Shown: piece after piece, positions 7,661 to 15,784 of the stretch
Numbering within the stretch: position 1 is the stretch's first letter
Layout: each line of letters begins with the position of its first letter
DNA from: Acidimicrobiales bacterium
GTDB taxonomy: Bacteria; Actinomycetota; Actinomycetes; Mycobacteriales; QHCE01
Length of the DNA: 35,602 nucleotides
Assembly (NCBI GenBank): GCA_003243955.1
Contig: QHCE01000075.1
Span: 1-35,602 of the forward strand
Direction: 5' to 3'
Translations under genes and position numbers: made by a program
The notes under the pieces: generated by a model
Database searches by the model: none
Told to the model about the DNA's origin: nothing
The model's input: the letters and a program-made list of their open reading frames with translations, nothing else

Positions 7661-8067
7661 TCGTTGTCGACACAAATGTCATAGTGGCTGCATACAAGGA
7701 AGATAGTGATTGTCATCAGGTGTGCAAAAGGTTGCTCACCACATCGACGCCACTTGCTACCACGGCTTACGTGTTTGCTGAGGTCGATTACTTGCTTACC
7801 AAGTACGGTGGCCCTGAGGTGACGCTTGCCGCACTACGAGATATTGCGTCGTTTGTCATGCTGGCTCCCGTGGGCTCCAGTACGCTGCACGTAGCATTTC
7901 AGGTGATGGAAAAGCACCCAGAAATCGGCCTCACTGACGCGTCCCTTGTCGCGCTAGCTGGCGATTGTGGAACCACGCAACTTGCCACGATGGACTATCG
8001 CCACTTTAGAGCCATCAGCCCTTTGTCCGGCGGTAAGTATTTCACTCTGGTACCCGAGGATGGGTAA
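7657..8067 (+). CDS. PIN-domain toxin (VapC family)
   Basis: A 136-residue PIN-domain ribonuclease toxin. The catalytic acids are visible in order: IVVDTNVIVAAY (Asp at about residue 5), YVFAEVDYLL, GLTDASLVALAGD and LATMDYRHF. The domain is complete. Translation begins at GTG 7657 and overlaps the antitoxin stop by four bases. Together with the antitoxin it forms an apparently functional type II module, which may have been fixed here by addiction. Its arrival could have coincided with loss of thrB immediately downstream, but the order of events cannot be read from one sequence. Confidence 0.9.
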   Translation: MIVVDTNVIVAAYKEDSDCHQVCKRLLTTSTPLATTAYVFAEVDYLLTKYGGPEVTLAALRDIASFVMLAPVGSSTLHVAFQVMEKHPEIGLTDASLVALAGDCGTTQLATMDYRHFRAISPLSGGKYFTLVPEDG

Positions 8068-8132
8068 CCTATATCGTTCTGAGTTCGATCATCCGGCCGG
8101 GGCCGGGTTTGCTGGAGGTCTGAGTGGAGTAT

Positions 8133-8479
8133 TTGGCCTGCTAAATCGTCGTGCACGCTCCGGCCAGTTACGCCAATCTCGGCCCTGGTTTTGACAGTTT
8201 GGGCCTTGCCCTCTGACCGACGAGTATCCGGCCAGCCGGGACTGGCTGCATCAGGATGTGCGTGCGGCTGTTATGCCTGAGAGCGCGGAGCTGATCGTGC
8301 GGCTCCGCAGCATTGGTATACCCGCAACGTTGTCCGGAGCCGGGCCTACAGTGCTGGCGCTGTTGCCAGCTGCCGTGCCGATACCGCTCACCCTGCCAGG
8401 CTTCACCGCGCACCGGTGGGCATCGCCCGACAAGGGACCCACGGTGACCCCGGCGCCGGCTGTTGTGGGGCCGCGCTAG
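8133..8479 (+). pseudogene. thrB: Homoserine kinase remnant with a large internal deletion
   Basis: ThrB would phosphorylate homoserine for ThrC. Only the two ends remain. The N-terminal piece (about 8133-8210) reads [20 protein letters not shown], the start of a GHMP kinase. It is followed within a few bases by the C-terminal piece (frame of 8258-8479) reading [15 protein letters not shown], then [20 protein letters not shown] and [11 protein letters not shown]. Roughly two thirds of a normal protein of about 300 residues is missing, including the ATP-binding core. There is also an in-frame TAA near 8151 and a frame change at the junction. The deletion may have used the short GCCCT/CTGACC similarity at about 8205-8217. 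It cannot encode an active kinase. Confidence 0.88.
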
Positions 8480-8495
8480 ACTAGCTTTACTAATC

Positions 8496-8552
8496 GCTCG
8501 AAAGTAGCTAGACTAGAATCGGTCTTGCTTGAAAATTTAGCTACTTTCGAGC
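8496..8552. repeat. 15-bp perfect inverted repeat upstream of rho
   Basis: GCTCGAAAGTAGCTA (8496-8510) is repeated in inverse as TAGCTACTTTCGAGC (8538-8552) around a 27-base loop. A CTAGACTAG motif occurs twice just before and inside it (8485-8493 and 8508-8516). It lies between the thrB remnant and rho. It may be a terminator-like structure, a protein site, or the trace of a small mobile element. Confidence 0.65.
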
Positions 8553-8958
8553 CGACTTAGTAACGAATTACTCAGTAGTAGACTCCGGACACGCCATGTT
8601 GGCCAGCCTGTTGCCTTAGGCCAGGTTCGCCGTCTACGCTTATCATCACTTAGTCGCCAAATATGTAGTCATGCGTTTAAGCGCGTGCCGGCGGAGATCG
8701 TGTTCCTGTCGGCGATGACAAGCTCTGTTGTATTGCGTCAGCAATAGGCAGTCACGTATGAGGGCGGCAATCTACTTCATCAGAATGCGGGTGGCAGGGC
8801 ACGAGTAGCCTTTCAATCCACTATGTGGTGAGCAATATGTACCTAGCAATTCATTAGCACGCGATGATTGCGTCTGCGTCCCCTGTATGCGCAATTCTCG
8901 TGGTTGAGATCCGGCCGAACGTTTTCTCGTTGGCCCGTCGCAGAGTAAGGAAAACCCA
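8553..8958 (+). other. Long non-coding stretch before rho
   Basis: About 400 bases separate the inverted repeat from the rho start. No reading frame here resembles a known protein. Actinobacterial rho genes can have long 5' untranslated regions, and this stretch may hold the rho promoter and leader. I could not identify a specific riboswitch or attenuator in it. Confidence 0.35.
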
Positions 8959-11016
8959 TTGAGCGACACATCTAGTCTTCTATCCGCAGATTCTGCCGCA
9001 CCTGCACCCGCAGCTACGGTTGTCGGAGAAGACGCGCGGAGCGCAAACGGCTCCGCAAGCAAGTCTCGTCCTTCAGGCACTGGCCTGACCAGCATGTTGT
9101 TGGCCCAGTTGCAAAAGGTAGCCACTGATCTTGGTATCAGCGGCACCGGGCGAATGCGCAAAAGCGAGCTGATCGGTGCGATTGGCCAGCGCCAATCCTC
9201 TGGCACCGCGCTCGCTGTAACAAGTAACGGCTCATCAGCTCGCGGGCCCCAGAGTGCATCTAGCTCAGCCCATCCTCCGCGCCGCTCGGCCGGAAGCGCC
9301 GGAAATGCGCAACAAGTTGAACTGCCGGTTGGGGAGGCCACAATGGTGTCGGAAAATCCGCCAGCAGAGAACGTGCCCGGTGCGGGCGCACCCGACGCTG
9401 TCGCCCCGCGGAGTGCGCCGTCATCTCGCCCTCGGCGGCGGGCGACTCGCCAAGCCGGTACTCCAGTTCCAGAAGCAGCCGAGCTGGTCAAGAGCAGCTC
9501 TAGCAGTGAACCGGAGGCGAGCGACCCCTACGAAGCCGAACCTTCTGGTGACCGAGGCGGACGCCGCGCGGGTGGTCGTGACGATCGCCGTAGTGGCCGC
9601 GATTCCCATCGATCTTCCCGCCGCAATGACCGCCCCAGCGAGCGGTCCAGCGAGCGGTCCAATGACCGTTCCAGCGAGCGGTCCAATGACCGTTCCAGTG
9701 ATCGTATGAATGACCGGTCTCACGATCGTTCCAACGAGCGGTCTAGTGACCGCTATGACGATCGTCCCGAGGACGACTCCAACGAGTATGGTCGCCGGCG
9801 TCGCGGTGGACGTTTCCGGGACCGCAACCGTCGCCCGGGTCGGGAACGCGGCGATGTTGAGCCTGTGGTGGGCGAAGATGATGTGTTGATCCCTGTGGCA
9901 GGCATCGTCGATATTTTGGACAGCTATGCCTTCATTCGCACATCGGGTTACCTGCCTGGCTCCAATGACGTGTACGTCTCGCTCTCGCAAGTACGTAAAT
10001 ACGGGCTGCGTCGTGGGGATGCGGTGACAGGTTCAGTGCGCCAGTCCAGAGACGGTGAACGACAGAACAAGTACAACCCGCTGGTCCGTTTGGACGCTGT
10101 CAATGGCGTTGACAGCGAGCAGGCGCATCGCCGGGAGGAGTTCCACAAGCTCACGCCGCTGTATCCGCAGGATCGGCTGCGCTTGGAGACTGAGCCACAG
10201 CAGCTGACTACTCGTGTGATTGACCTGGTGATGCCAATCGGTAAAGGGCAGCGCGCGCTAATCGTGTCGCCGCCCAAGGCTGGCAAGACCATGGTGTTGC
10301 AGGCACTCGCGAACGCGATTGCCACCAACAACCCGGAATGTCACCTCATGGTCGTCCTCGTAGACGAGCGGCCGGAGGAAGTCACCGACATGCAGCGTTC
10401 GGTGAAGGGTGAGGTCATCGCCTCCACCTTCGACCGGCCGCCGACAGACCACACCACCGTCGCCGAGCTCTCCATCGAGCGCGCCAAGCGGCTGGTGGAG
10501 CTGGGCCACGACGTTGTGGTGCTGCTGGACTCGATCACTCGGCTGGGACGTGCCTACAACTTGGCCGCGCCTACCTCGGGCCGTATTTTGTCTGGTGGTG
10601 TCGATTCCACGGCGCTGTACCCGCCCAAGCGTTTTCTGGGTGCCGCGCGCAACATTGAGCACGGCGGTTCGCTCACCATCATCGCCACTGCGCTGGTGGA
10701 GACCGGCTCCACTATGGACACGGTCATCTTCGAGGAGTTCAAGGGCACCGGCAACGCCGAGCTCAAACTGGATCGCCGCATTGCCGACAAGCGGACCTTT
10801 CCGGCGGTGGACGTGGATGCGTCCAGCACTCGTAAAGAGGAACTGCTGCTCGCGTCCGACGAGCTTTCCGTGATTTACAAGCTGCGGAAGGTGCTGCATG
10901 CGCTCGACTCGCAGCAGGCGTTAGATCTACTGCTCGACAAGCTCAAGAAAACTCGTACCAATGCCGAATTCTTGATGCAGATCCAAAAGACCACGCCGGG
11001 CAACGGCACCGATTAA
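8959..11016 (+). CDS. rho: Transcription termination factor Rho
   Basis: Rho is a hexameric RNA-dependent ATPase that ends transcription. The 685-residue protein begins with an N-terminal helical domain (LTSMLLAQLQKVATDLGIS). A long low-complexity insert typical of actinobacterial Rho follows, here rich in Ser/Arg/Asp/Asn (about residues 200-300). The RNA-binding domain comes next (VAGIVDILDSYAFIRTSGYL). The ATPase core has Walker A SPPKAGKT (437-444), VVLVDERPEEVTDM and the segment LVETGSTMDTVIFEEFKGTG. The TTG start at 8959 follows AGTAAGGAAAA, a plausible binding site. In relatives rho follows thrB and precedes rpmE, as here. A strong intrinsic-type hairpin follows the stop. Confidence 0.97.
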   Translation: MSDTSSLLSADSAAPAPAATVVGEDARSANGSASKSRPSGTGLTSMLLAQLQKVATDLGISGTGRMRKSELIGAIGQRQSSGTALAVTSNGSSARGPQSASSSAHPPRRSAGSAGNAQQVELPVGEATMVSENPPAENVPGAGAPDAVAPRSAPSSRPRRRATRQAGTPVPEAAELVKSSSSSEPEASDPYEAEPSGDRGGRRAGGRDDRRSGRDSHRSSRRNDRPSERSSERSNDRSSERSNDRSSDRMNDRSHDRSNERSSDRYDDRPEDDSNEYGRRRRGGRFRDRNRRPGRERGDVEPVVGEDDVLIPVAGIVDILDSYAFIRTSGYLPGSNDVYVSLSQVRKYGLRRGDAVTGSVRQSRDGERQNKYNPLVRLDAVNGVDSEQAHRREEFHKLTPLYPQDRLRLETEPQQLTTRVIDLVMPIGKGQRALIVSPPKAGKTMVLQALANAIATNNPECHLMVVLVDERPEEVTDMQRSVKGEVIASTFDRPPTDHTTVAELSIERAKRLVELGHDVVVLLDSITRLGRAYNLAAPTSGRILSGGVDSTALYPPKRFLGAARNIEHGGSLTIIATALVETGSTMDTVIFEEFKGTGNAELKLDRRIADKRTFPAVDVDASSTRKEELLLASDELSVIYKLRKVLHALDSQQALDLLLDKLKKTRTNAEFLMQIQKTTPGNGTD
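9622..9768 (+). repeat. Tandem degenerate repeat inside rho
   Basis: Within the rho insert, copies of an approximately 24-base unit encode variants of ERSSERSN/DRSSERSN (residues about 222-270), with pieces such as SNDRSSERSNDRSSDR. The clearest near-identical copies lie at about 9640-9700 (tccagcgagcggtccaatga). Such a tract is prone to copy-number change by slippage. Confidence 0.85.
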
Positions 11017-11023
11017 CCTACAG

Positions 11024-11071
11024 GAGTGGTCCCAGCAACCCCCTGTACAGGCTTGTTGGGGCCACTCTTTT
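11024..11071 (+). terminator. Intrinsic terminator after rho
   Basis: A 15-bp stem (11024-11038 with 11053-11067) is closed completely if two G-U wobbles are allowed. It encloses a 14-base loop and is followed directly by TTTT. It starts 8 bases after the rho stop. The arms read GAGTGGTCCCAGCAA and TTGTTGGGGCCACTC. Confidence 0.85.
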
Positions 11072-11087
11072 CCGGCCGGTTGCTCGC

Positions 11088-11124
11088 CTTTTCTTGACGT
11101 TTTCTCTGAAAACGTCAAGAAAAG
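11088..11124. repeat. Perfect 17-bp palindrome with 3-base loop
   Basis: CTTTTCTTGACGTTTTC (11088-11104), loop TCT, then the exact reverse complement (11108-11124). It lies just after the rho terminator. It could be a second terminator-type hairpin or a protein site. Confidence 0.8.
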
Positions 11125-11133
11125 ACGCTGAAT

Positions 11134-11160
11134 GGTGACGTTTTCAGGGAAAACGCCGCC
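11134..11160. repeat. Second copy of the GACGTTTTC palindrome
   Basis: GGTGACGTTTTC, loop AGG, then GAAAACGCCGCC forms a 12-bp stem with one mismatch and one G-T pair. It shares TGACGTTTTC and GAAAACG with the preceding palindrome, so the two look like tandem related elements. Confidence 0.6.
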
Positions 11161-11316
11161 GGCCTGGACCGGGTTTTGGGGAGGCTGAGGCGGCTCCGGG
11201 AATGTTTTGGTCCCATGGCAGACTTATAGGCTAAGCACCATCTCCAATAGATATCCGGTACCGGTTCACGTTCATATCCGAACGACCCGGCGACCGTTGA
11301 GGGAAAGAGAACACAC

Positions 11317-11544
11317 ATGAAAGCCGATATTCATCCCGATTACCATGTCACCCAGGTGAGCTGCTCCTGTGGTGCGGCATTCACCACCCGCAGCACCGCC
11401 AAAAACGGTGTAATAACCGCTGAGATCTGCTCACAGTGCCATCCGTTCTACACCGGCAAGCAAAAGATTCTAGACACTGGTGGTCGAGTGGCACGCTTCC
11501 AGCGCCGTTACGGCAAAGCCACAGACAGCTCCGCTAAGGAATAG
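11317..11544 (+). CDS. rpmE: Ribosomal protein L31 (zinc-binding form)
   Basis: L31 is a 75-residue protein of the 50S subunit bridging to the 30S head. It begins [19 protein letters not shown]. Four cysteines at residues 16, 18, 38 and 41 (CSC...CSQC) form the zinc site of the C+ form of L31, the version normally used when zinc is sufficient. The conserved HPFYTGKQK follows. The start is preceded by GAGGGAAAGAG, a good ribosome binding site. It occupies its standard place between rho and prfA. Confidence 0.97.
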   Translation: MKADIHPDYHVTQVSCSCGAAFTTRSTAKNGVITAEICSQCHPFYTGKQKILDTGGRVARFQRRYGKATDSSAKE

Positions 11545-11569
11545 GCTCACCGGGTCTACAAATCGGAAT

Positions 11570-12023
11570 AGTGCGAGGCCGGGTGGTTCGGTTTTCACAA
11601 CGTCATTGTGCGCCCTAATCTCATGGAGTTTGAGCTGCGAGCTGGCAAGCTGTGTGGGAGCGGGTTCAGGACACTTTCTCCAGTAAGATTGTGAGCCCGC
11701 ACTTTGAAGATCTTGCCCGCGACTGGACCATACGGTATGCCCGCGAAGTAGGGATTAACGATATCGGCCCGACTGGCACCACCGTTGTCGCATGCAAGGA
11801 GCACCGCGGCCACGAGGTGGATGTTCTCGCCCTCGATCGTGGGTCCCGGCTTGAACACATTCGTGATCTTCTCGCTCATCTGGGCTGGAACGTCACAGAT
11901 GCTTCCTTCGCCCTGTTCTCCCGTTACGGTTTTACCACTGAGCTCAGCCACGTGGCACTGAACCCTGGAAATCGCCCCAGCAAACTGCACCTCTTGAACT
12001 TGGACAGCATGTATGCCAGCTAG
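11570..12023 (+). pseudogene. Remnant of a DUF234-type ATPase C-terminus
   Basis: Two frames together resemble the C-terminal part of AAA-type ATPases of the DUF234 group. The first (about 11570-11650) reads GWFGFHNVIVRPNLMEFELR. After a frame change at about 11650 the second (to 12023) reads WERVQDTFSSKIVSPHFEDL, then HEVDVLALDRG and FALFSRYGFTTEL. In intact members this region follows an ATP-binding domain, of which nothing is left here because rpmE ends at 11544. The 123-residue frame from 11652 may still be open, but it is only a fragment. It sits between rpmE and prfA, which are normally adjacent, so it is the tail of an old insertion. Confidence 0.7.
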
Positions 12024-12109
12024 CTGCGGGCGCTCACCGGAAGCAACGCTCGTGAGACACTAGAGGCTGAGCCACCAAAATGTTAAGCAGCCGATTGAGG
12101 GAAGCAGCC

Positions 12110-13225
12110 ATGAAGGCCGGTAATAGTATCACCATGGCTGATTCCGCGCCTTCCGACGCCCACAGCGATCGGATCGTCAGTCTCCTCAGCGAGCATGCCG
12201 AGCTGGAGCGGGAACTAGCCGACCCAGCTGTGCACACTGATGCGGCACGGGCTCGGCAGCTGGGTCGAAGATATGCCGAATTAGGTCCGATCGTCGCCAC
12301 GGTACGAGATCTTGACGCCACACGAGCCGATCGAGATGCAGCCGCCGAGCTGGCTAGTGAGGACGCCAGCTTTGCCGCGGAGGCGTCTCAGCTCGATGCC
12401 CACATCGCGGAGCTAGAGACGGTACTGAGTGAGCTATTGGTGCCGCGTGATCCCAACGACTCCAAAGACGTCATCTTGGAGATCAAAGCCGGAGAAGGTG
12501 GCGAGGAGTCGGCCTTGTTCGCCGGTGACCTGCTGCGGATGTACACCCGATACGCCGAGCGCCACGGCTGGAAGACTGAGATCATCGACGTCACAGAATC
12601 TGATCTCGGCGGCTACAAGGACGCCGCGCTTGCGGTGAAATCCAAGCCTGGTGGCTCCCACAGCGGCGTATGGGCTCGACTGAAGTACGAGGGCGGCGTG
12701 CACCGTGTGCAACGAGTGCCGGTGACCGAATCCCAAGGCCGCATTCACACCTCAGCCGCTGGGGTCATGGTGATGGTCGAAGCAGAGGATGTAGATGTCA
12801 CTATCGACTCCCAGGACCTGCGGATCGACGTCTACCGATCTTCTGGCCCAGGCGGCCAGAGCGTAAACACCACTGACTCGGCGGTCCGAATCACGCACAT
12901 ACCCACCGGCATAGTGGTGTCGTGTCAAAACGAGAAGAGTCAGCTGCAGAACAAAGAGCAGGCACTGCGTATCTTGCGGGCCAGACTGCTTGCCGCCGCA
13001 CAAGATGAAGCCGACGTCGCCGCAAGCGACGCCCGGCGTTCCCAGGTGCGCACAGTGGACCGCTCCGAACGAATCCGAACCTACAACTTTCCGGAGAATC
13101 GAATCTCCGATCATCGCGTGAACTTCAAGGCATACAACCTCGATCACGTGCTTGAAGGTGAGCTGGATGCGGTGCTTGATGCGCTCAGCGCTGCCGATAT
13201 GGCCACAAAACTCGCCGCGGAGTAA
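12110..13225 (+). CDS. prfA: Peptide chain release factor 1
   Basis: RF1 recognises UAA and UAG stop codons and triggers peptide release on the ribosome. The codon-recognition tripeptide is PVT (in [14 protein letters not shown]), which is RF1-like rather than the SPF of RF2. The catalytic GGQ lies in [20 protein letters not shown]. The C-terminal segment [20 protein letters not shown] is typical. I chose ATG 12110 because GAGGGAAG lies a few bases upstream. ATG 12080 and ATG 12134 are alternatives, and the latter gives a length closer to the family norm. prmC begins two bases after the stop and its product methylates the GGQ glutamine. Confidence 0.96.
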   Translation: MKAGNSITMADSAPSDAHSDRIVSLLSEHAELERELADPAVHTDAARARQLGRRYAELGPIVATVRDLDATRADRDAAAELASEDASFAAEASQLDAHIAELETVLSELLVPRDPNDSKDVILEIKAGEGGEESALFAGDLLRMYTRYAERHGWKTEIIDVTESDLGGYKDAALAVKSKPGGSHSGVWARLKYEGGVHRVQRVPVTESQGRIHTSAAGVMVMVEAEDVDVTIDSQDLRIDVYRSSGPGGQSVNTTDSAVRITHIPTGIVVSCQNEKSQLQNKEQALRILRARLLAAAQDEADVAASDARRSQVRTVDRSERIRTYNFPENRISDHRVNFKAYNLDHVLEGELDAVLDALSAADMATKLAAE

Positions 13226-13227
13226 CC

Positions 13228-14133
13228 GTGTGCGCGAATCGCGAAGACGTGGACGAGGCAAACACGCTTCAGGCACTTCTGCGCGCCGCAACGATTCAGC
13301 TCGGTTCTGCTGGTGTTCCGCCCGCGCGAGTGGATGCCCAACTGCTGGTTGCACATGTGATGGGCATCTCTCGTTCTGAGCTGCAACGCCTGGCTGTGTT
13401 AGGTGACACGTGCCTCAACGCGACCCAGCAGGCGCAGCTTGCCGAGCTGGTGTGGCAGCGGTCTCAGCGAGTTCCGTTGCAGCACCTTACTGGCGTGGCG
13501 CCGTTTCGGCGGCTCCAGCTTCGAGTGGGGCCGGGTGTGTTTGTGCCGCGGCCGGAGACCGAGCTGCTGGCCGGCTGGGGGATCGAACGCCTAGAGTCGG
13601 CCGCTTCCAGACTGGCCACTCACGTAGTTGACCTCTGCGCCGGGTCGGGGGCTATTGCCTTGGCGCTGGCAACGGAGTTTCCCGGCGCGCAGGTGAGTGC
13701 CGTCGAGCGCGAGCCGGAGGCGTTGGTGTGGCTACGGCGTAACGTAGCCGATCGCCGTCCGTCGGCTGGTTTCCGCGTTGAGGTGGTAGCCGCAGACGCA
13801 ACCGCGGCGGATACTCTGGCCGAGCTAAACGGCACTGTTGACCTGGTGCTCTCCAACCCTCCGTATCTGAGCCCAGATGAGGAAGTGACGAAAGAAGGTC
13901 TTCTTGACCCGCCGAGCGCGCTCTGGGCCGACGACACTGGGCTGAGCGTGATCGAAGCGGTGGCAGCTCGAGCCGCTGTGTTGTTGCGATCGGATGGCTG
14001 GTTCGGCGTCGAGCATGGCGAAAACCAGGGGGATCGCGTCCGAGCCTTGCTTCATTCCGATACCTGGCGCCACGTAGAAACCCACCTAGACCTTGCCGGG
14101 CGGGATCGGTTCACCACAGCTCAACGGCTGTAG
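13228..14133 (+). CDS. prmC: Release factor glutamine methyltransferase
   Basis: PrmC methylates the glutamine of the GGQ motif in release factors using S-adenosylmethionine. The 301-residue protein has the N-terminal helical substrate domain, the segment RVPLQHLTGVAPFRRLQL, the SAM-binding motif VVDLCAGSGAIALALA and the catalytic NPPY (VLSNPPYLSPDEE). It starts with GTG two bases after the prfA stop, with GGAG from the end of prfA as ribosome binding site, so the two are coupled. In mycobacteria a sua5/tsaC-type gene normally follows; here synteny breaks and the xseB/xseA locus comes next on the other strand. Confidence 0.96.
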   Translation: MCANREDVDEANTLQALLRAATIQLGSAGVPPARVDAQLLVAHVMGISRSELQRLAVLGDTCLNATQQAQLAELVWQRSQRVPLQHLTGVAPFRRLQLRVGPGVFVPRPETELLAGWGIERLESAASRLATHVVDLCAGSGAIALALATEFPGAQVSAVEREPEALVWLRRNVADRRPSAGFRVEVVAADATAADTLAELNGTVDLVLSNPPYLSPDEEVTKEGLLDPPSALWADDTGLSVIEAVAARAAVLLRSDGWFGVEHGENQGDRVRALLHSDTWRHVETHLDLAGRDRFTTAQRL

Positions 14134-14143
14134 CCGTCAACCC

Positions 14144-14174
14144 ATGACGACAACTTGTGCCAAGTTGTCGTCAT
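14144..14174. terminator. Perfect 14-bp hairpin between convergent prmC and xseB
   Basis: ATGACGACAACTTG (14144-14157), loop TGC, then its exact reverse complement (14161-14174). It lies 10 bases after the prmC stop and before the convergent xseB end. There is no long T-run, but a perfect stem between convergent genes is a typical place for a bidirectional terminator in actinobacteria. Confidence 0.6.
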
Positions 14175-14213
14175 TGTGTTAACGGGAGAATCCCTTGAGT
14201 GCGTAACGGGGCT

Positions 14214-14480
14214 CTACTCGGCGTTGACGGTCGAACCCTGATCGGGTTTGACCGCAATCGCGGCAAGGCGCTGTCGAGCACCGTCTAGCCATTCTTGACA
14301 GATGGCGGCAAGTTTCTCGCCGCGTTCCCACAGCGTCAGCGACTCTTCTAAAGTGGCACCGCCAGTTTCCAGCTTGCTGACTACTTCAGCAAGCTCATCG
14401 CGTGCTTGCTCATAGCTGTGGGCCGTCTCCGCCGTAGCTTCGGCAGGCGCTGTCGTCAGATTGTCAGTTTTCTTCGGCAC
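14214..14480 (-). CDS. xseB: Exodeoxyribonuclease VII small subunit
   Basis: XseB is the small subunit of exonuclease VII, which degrades single-stranded DNA and helps process damaged or recombining DNA. The 88-residue protein contains the family signature SYEQARDELAEVVSKLETGG followed by LEESLTLWERGEKLAAICQEWL. The tail beyond QRLAAIAV is short and variable. The start is GTG at 14480. It lies 83 bases downstream of xseA on the same strand, the standard partner order. Confidence 0.94.
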   Translation of the reverse strand: MPKKTDNLTTAPAEATAETAHSYEQARDELAEVVSKLETGGATLEESLTLWERGEKLAAICQEWLDGARQRLAAIAVKPDQGSTVNAE

Positions 14481-14563
14481 CTGGCCACCCTACGGTGTCG
14501 ATGTTGTTCGGTGCAGATGGCATACCGCCGTGTTTCTGGAGTATGCGCTCTGCCACTCCACGG

Positions 14564-15784
14564 TTACTGAATGCAGGCGGCGCGTTCACCGCCGGCCAGC
14601 CGTAGCCGAACCTGCTCACCGGTTTGCACCTGATCTGGTTGCCGCACTACCGCGCCGCTGCGCTGTTGCACGATCGCGTATCCACGATCCAGCGTGGCCT
14701 GGGGAGACAACGCCGCAGTCCGGGCGCGCAGCTGCTTAACCTCGCTTTCGGCAAGGTTAAGGCTGTGATTTAGGTGTCTCCGGGCTCTGCCAATGAACCC
14801 TTCGAGTTCGTCTGCCCGTAGCCGCACCATTGTCATCGGAGCGGCGAATATGGGTCGGCTACGCACGGCATGGAGCCGTTGTTGTTCTCGGCTAATGAGC
14901 GTGGTCACGCATCGCCGCGCTCGGTCCCGTAGCACCATCAGCTGCCGGGTCTGCTCAGCCAGGTCTGGCACTACGCGTTTACCGGCATCGGTAGGCGTGG
15001 AGCAGCGCACGTCGGCCACCAAGTCCAGCAGCGGCGAGTCGGGTTCATGCCCAATTGCGCTCACCACAGGGGTTGTGCAGCCAAATACCGCGCGGCACAG
15101 CGCTTCGTCACTAAACGGCAGTAGATCCTCTACCGAACCACCGCCTCGGGCGATGATGATGACGTCGACGCCCAGGTGGGCATCCAGCTCACCTAGCGCG
15201 GCAATGACCTGAGGCACTGCCGAAGCACCTTGCACGGCCACGGTGCGTACCTCAAACTGCACTGCCGGCCACCGTCGAGCGGCGTTGTGTAGAACGTCGC
15301 GTTCAGCTGCGCTGGCTCGCCCTGTTATCAGTCCCACCCGATGCGGCAGGAACGGCAACGGCCGTTTGCGTTCCGCCGCGAAAAGCCCCTCGGCCGACAG
15401 CAGAGCTTTAAGCTGCTCTAACCGGGCCAGCAACTCACCGATCCCCACCGCCCGGAACTCTGAAGCCCGGAGCGAGAGGGTGCCACGGGCAGCGTAGAAC
15501 TCTGGTTTGGCCCGTGCCACCACGCGGGAGCCTTCGGAAAGTCCATCCGCAATGCTGCGACGGCACGTTATCAGCAGGCTTATCTCCGCCGAAGGGTCAC
15601 GTAGCGTGACGAACGCCATCGGTGATCCAGGACGCCGGGTGAGCTCGGTAATCTGTCCTTCGACCCACACCTCACCCAGCCGCGAGATCCATGCCCCAAT
15701 CTTCTGGCTCACTACCCGAACTGGCCACGGCTGCTCGGCCGATGAGCGGGTGCTGGCGGTGTCGGTAACAGTAGCATTAGTCAC
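14564..15784 (-). CDS. xseA: Exodeoxyribonuclease VII large subunit
   Basis: XseA is the catalytic subunit of exonuclease VII. The 406-residue protein has an N-terminal OB-fold ([33 protein letters not shown]). The nuclease core follows, with [40 protein letters not shown] and [19 protein letters not shown]. The C-terminus holds the LDRGYAIVQ element. GTG at 15784 overlaps the stop of the upstream asparaginase-like gene by four bases. That coupling is unusual and suggests that an incoming gene pair now controls xseA expression. The protein appears intact. Confidence 0.96.
   Translation of the reverse strand: MTNATVTDTASTRSSAEQPWPVRVVSQKIGAWISRLGEVWVEGQITELTRRPGSPMAFVTLRDPSAEISLLITCRRSIADGLSEGSRVVARAKPEFYAARGTLSLRASEFRAVGIGELLARLEQLKALLSAEGLFAAERKRPLPFLPHRVGLITGRASAAERDVLHNAARRWPAVQFEVRTVAVQGASAVPQVIAALGELDAHLGVDVIIIARGGGSVEDLLPFSDEALCRAVFGCTTPVVSAIGHEPDSPLLDLVADVRCSTPTDAGKRVVPDLAEQTRQLMVLRDRARRCVTTLISREQQRLHAVRSRPIFAAPMTMVRLRADELEGFIGRARRHLNHSLNLAESEVKQLRARTAALSPQATLDRGYAIVQQRSGAVVRQPDQVQTGEQVRLRLAGGERAACIQ

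Noticed and set aside
8772-9491. 239-residue open frame on the minus strand over the rho 5' region
   Set aside because: It lies antisense to the rho N-terminus, is low in complexity and shows no family motif; it reflects third-position GC bias of rho.
9421-9990. 189-residue minus-strand frame rich in TIVIGPLAGTVIG repeats
   Set aside because: The hydrophobic repeats are simply the antisense reading of the Rho Ser/Arg/Asp repeats.
10258-10899. 213-residue open frame on the minus strand inside rho
   Set aside because: It is antisense to the highly conserved Rho ATPase core, with no recognisable domain.
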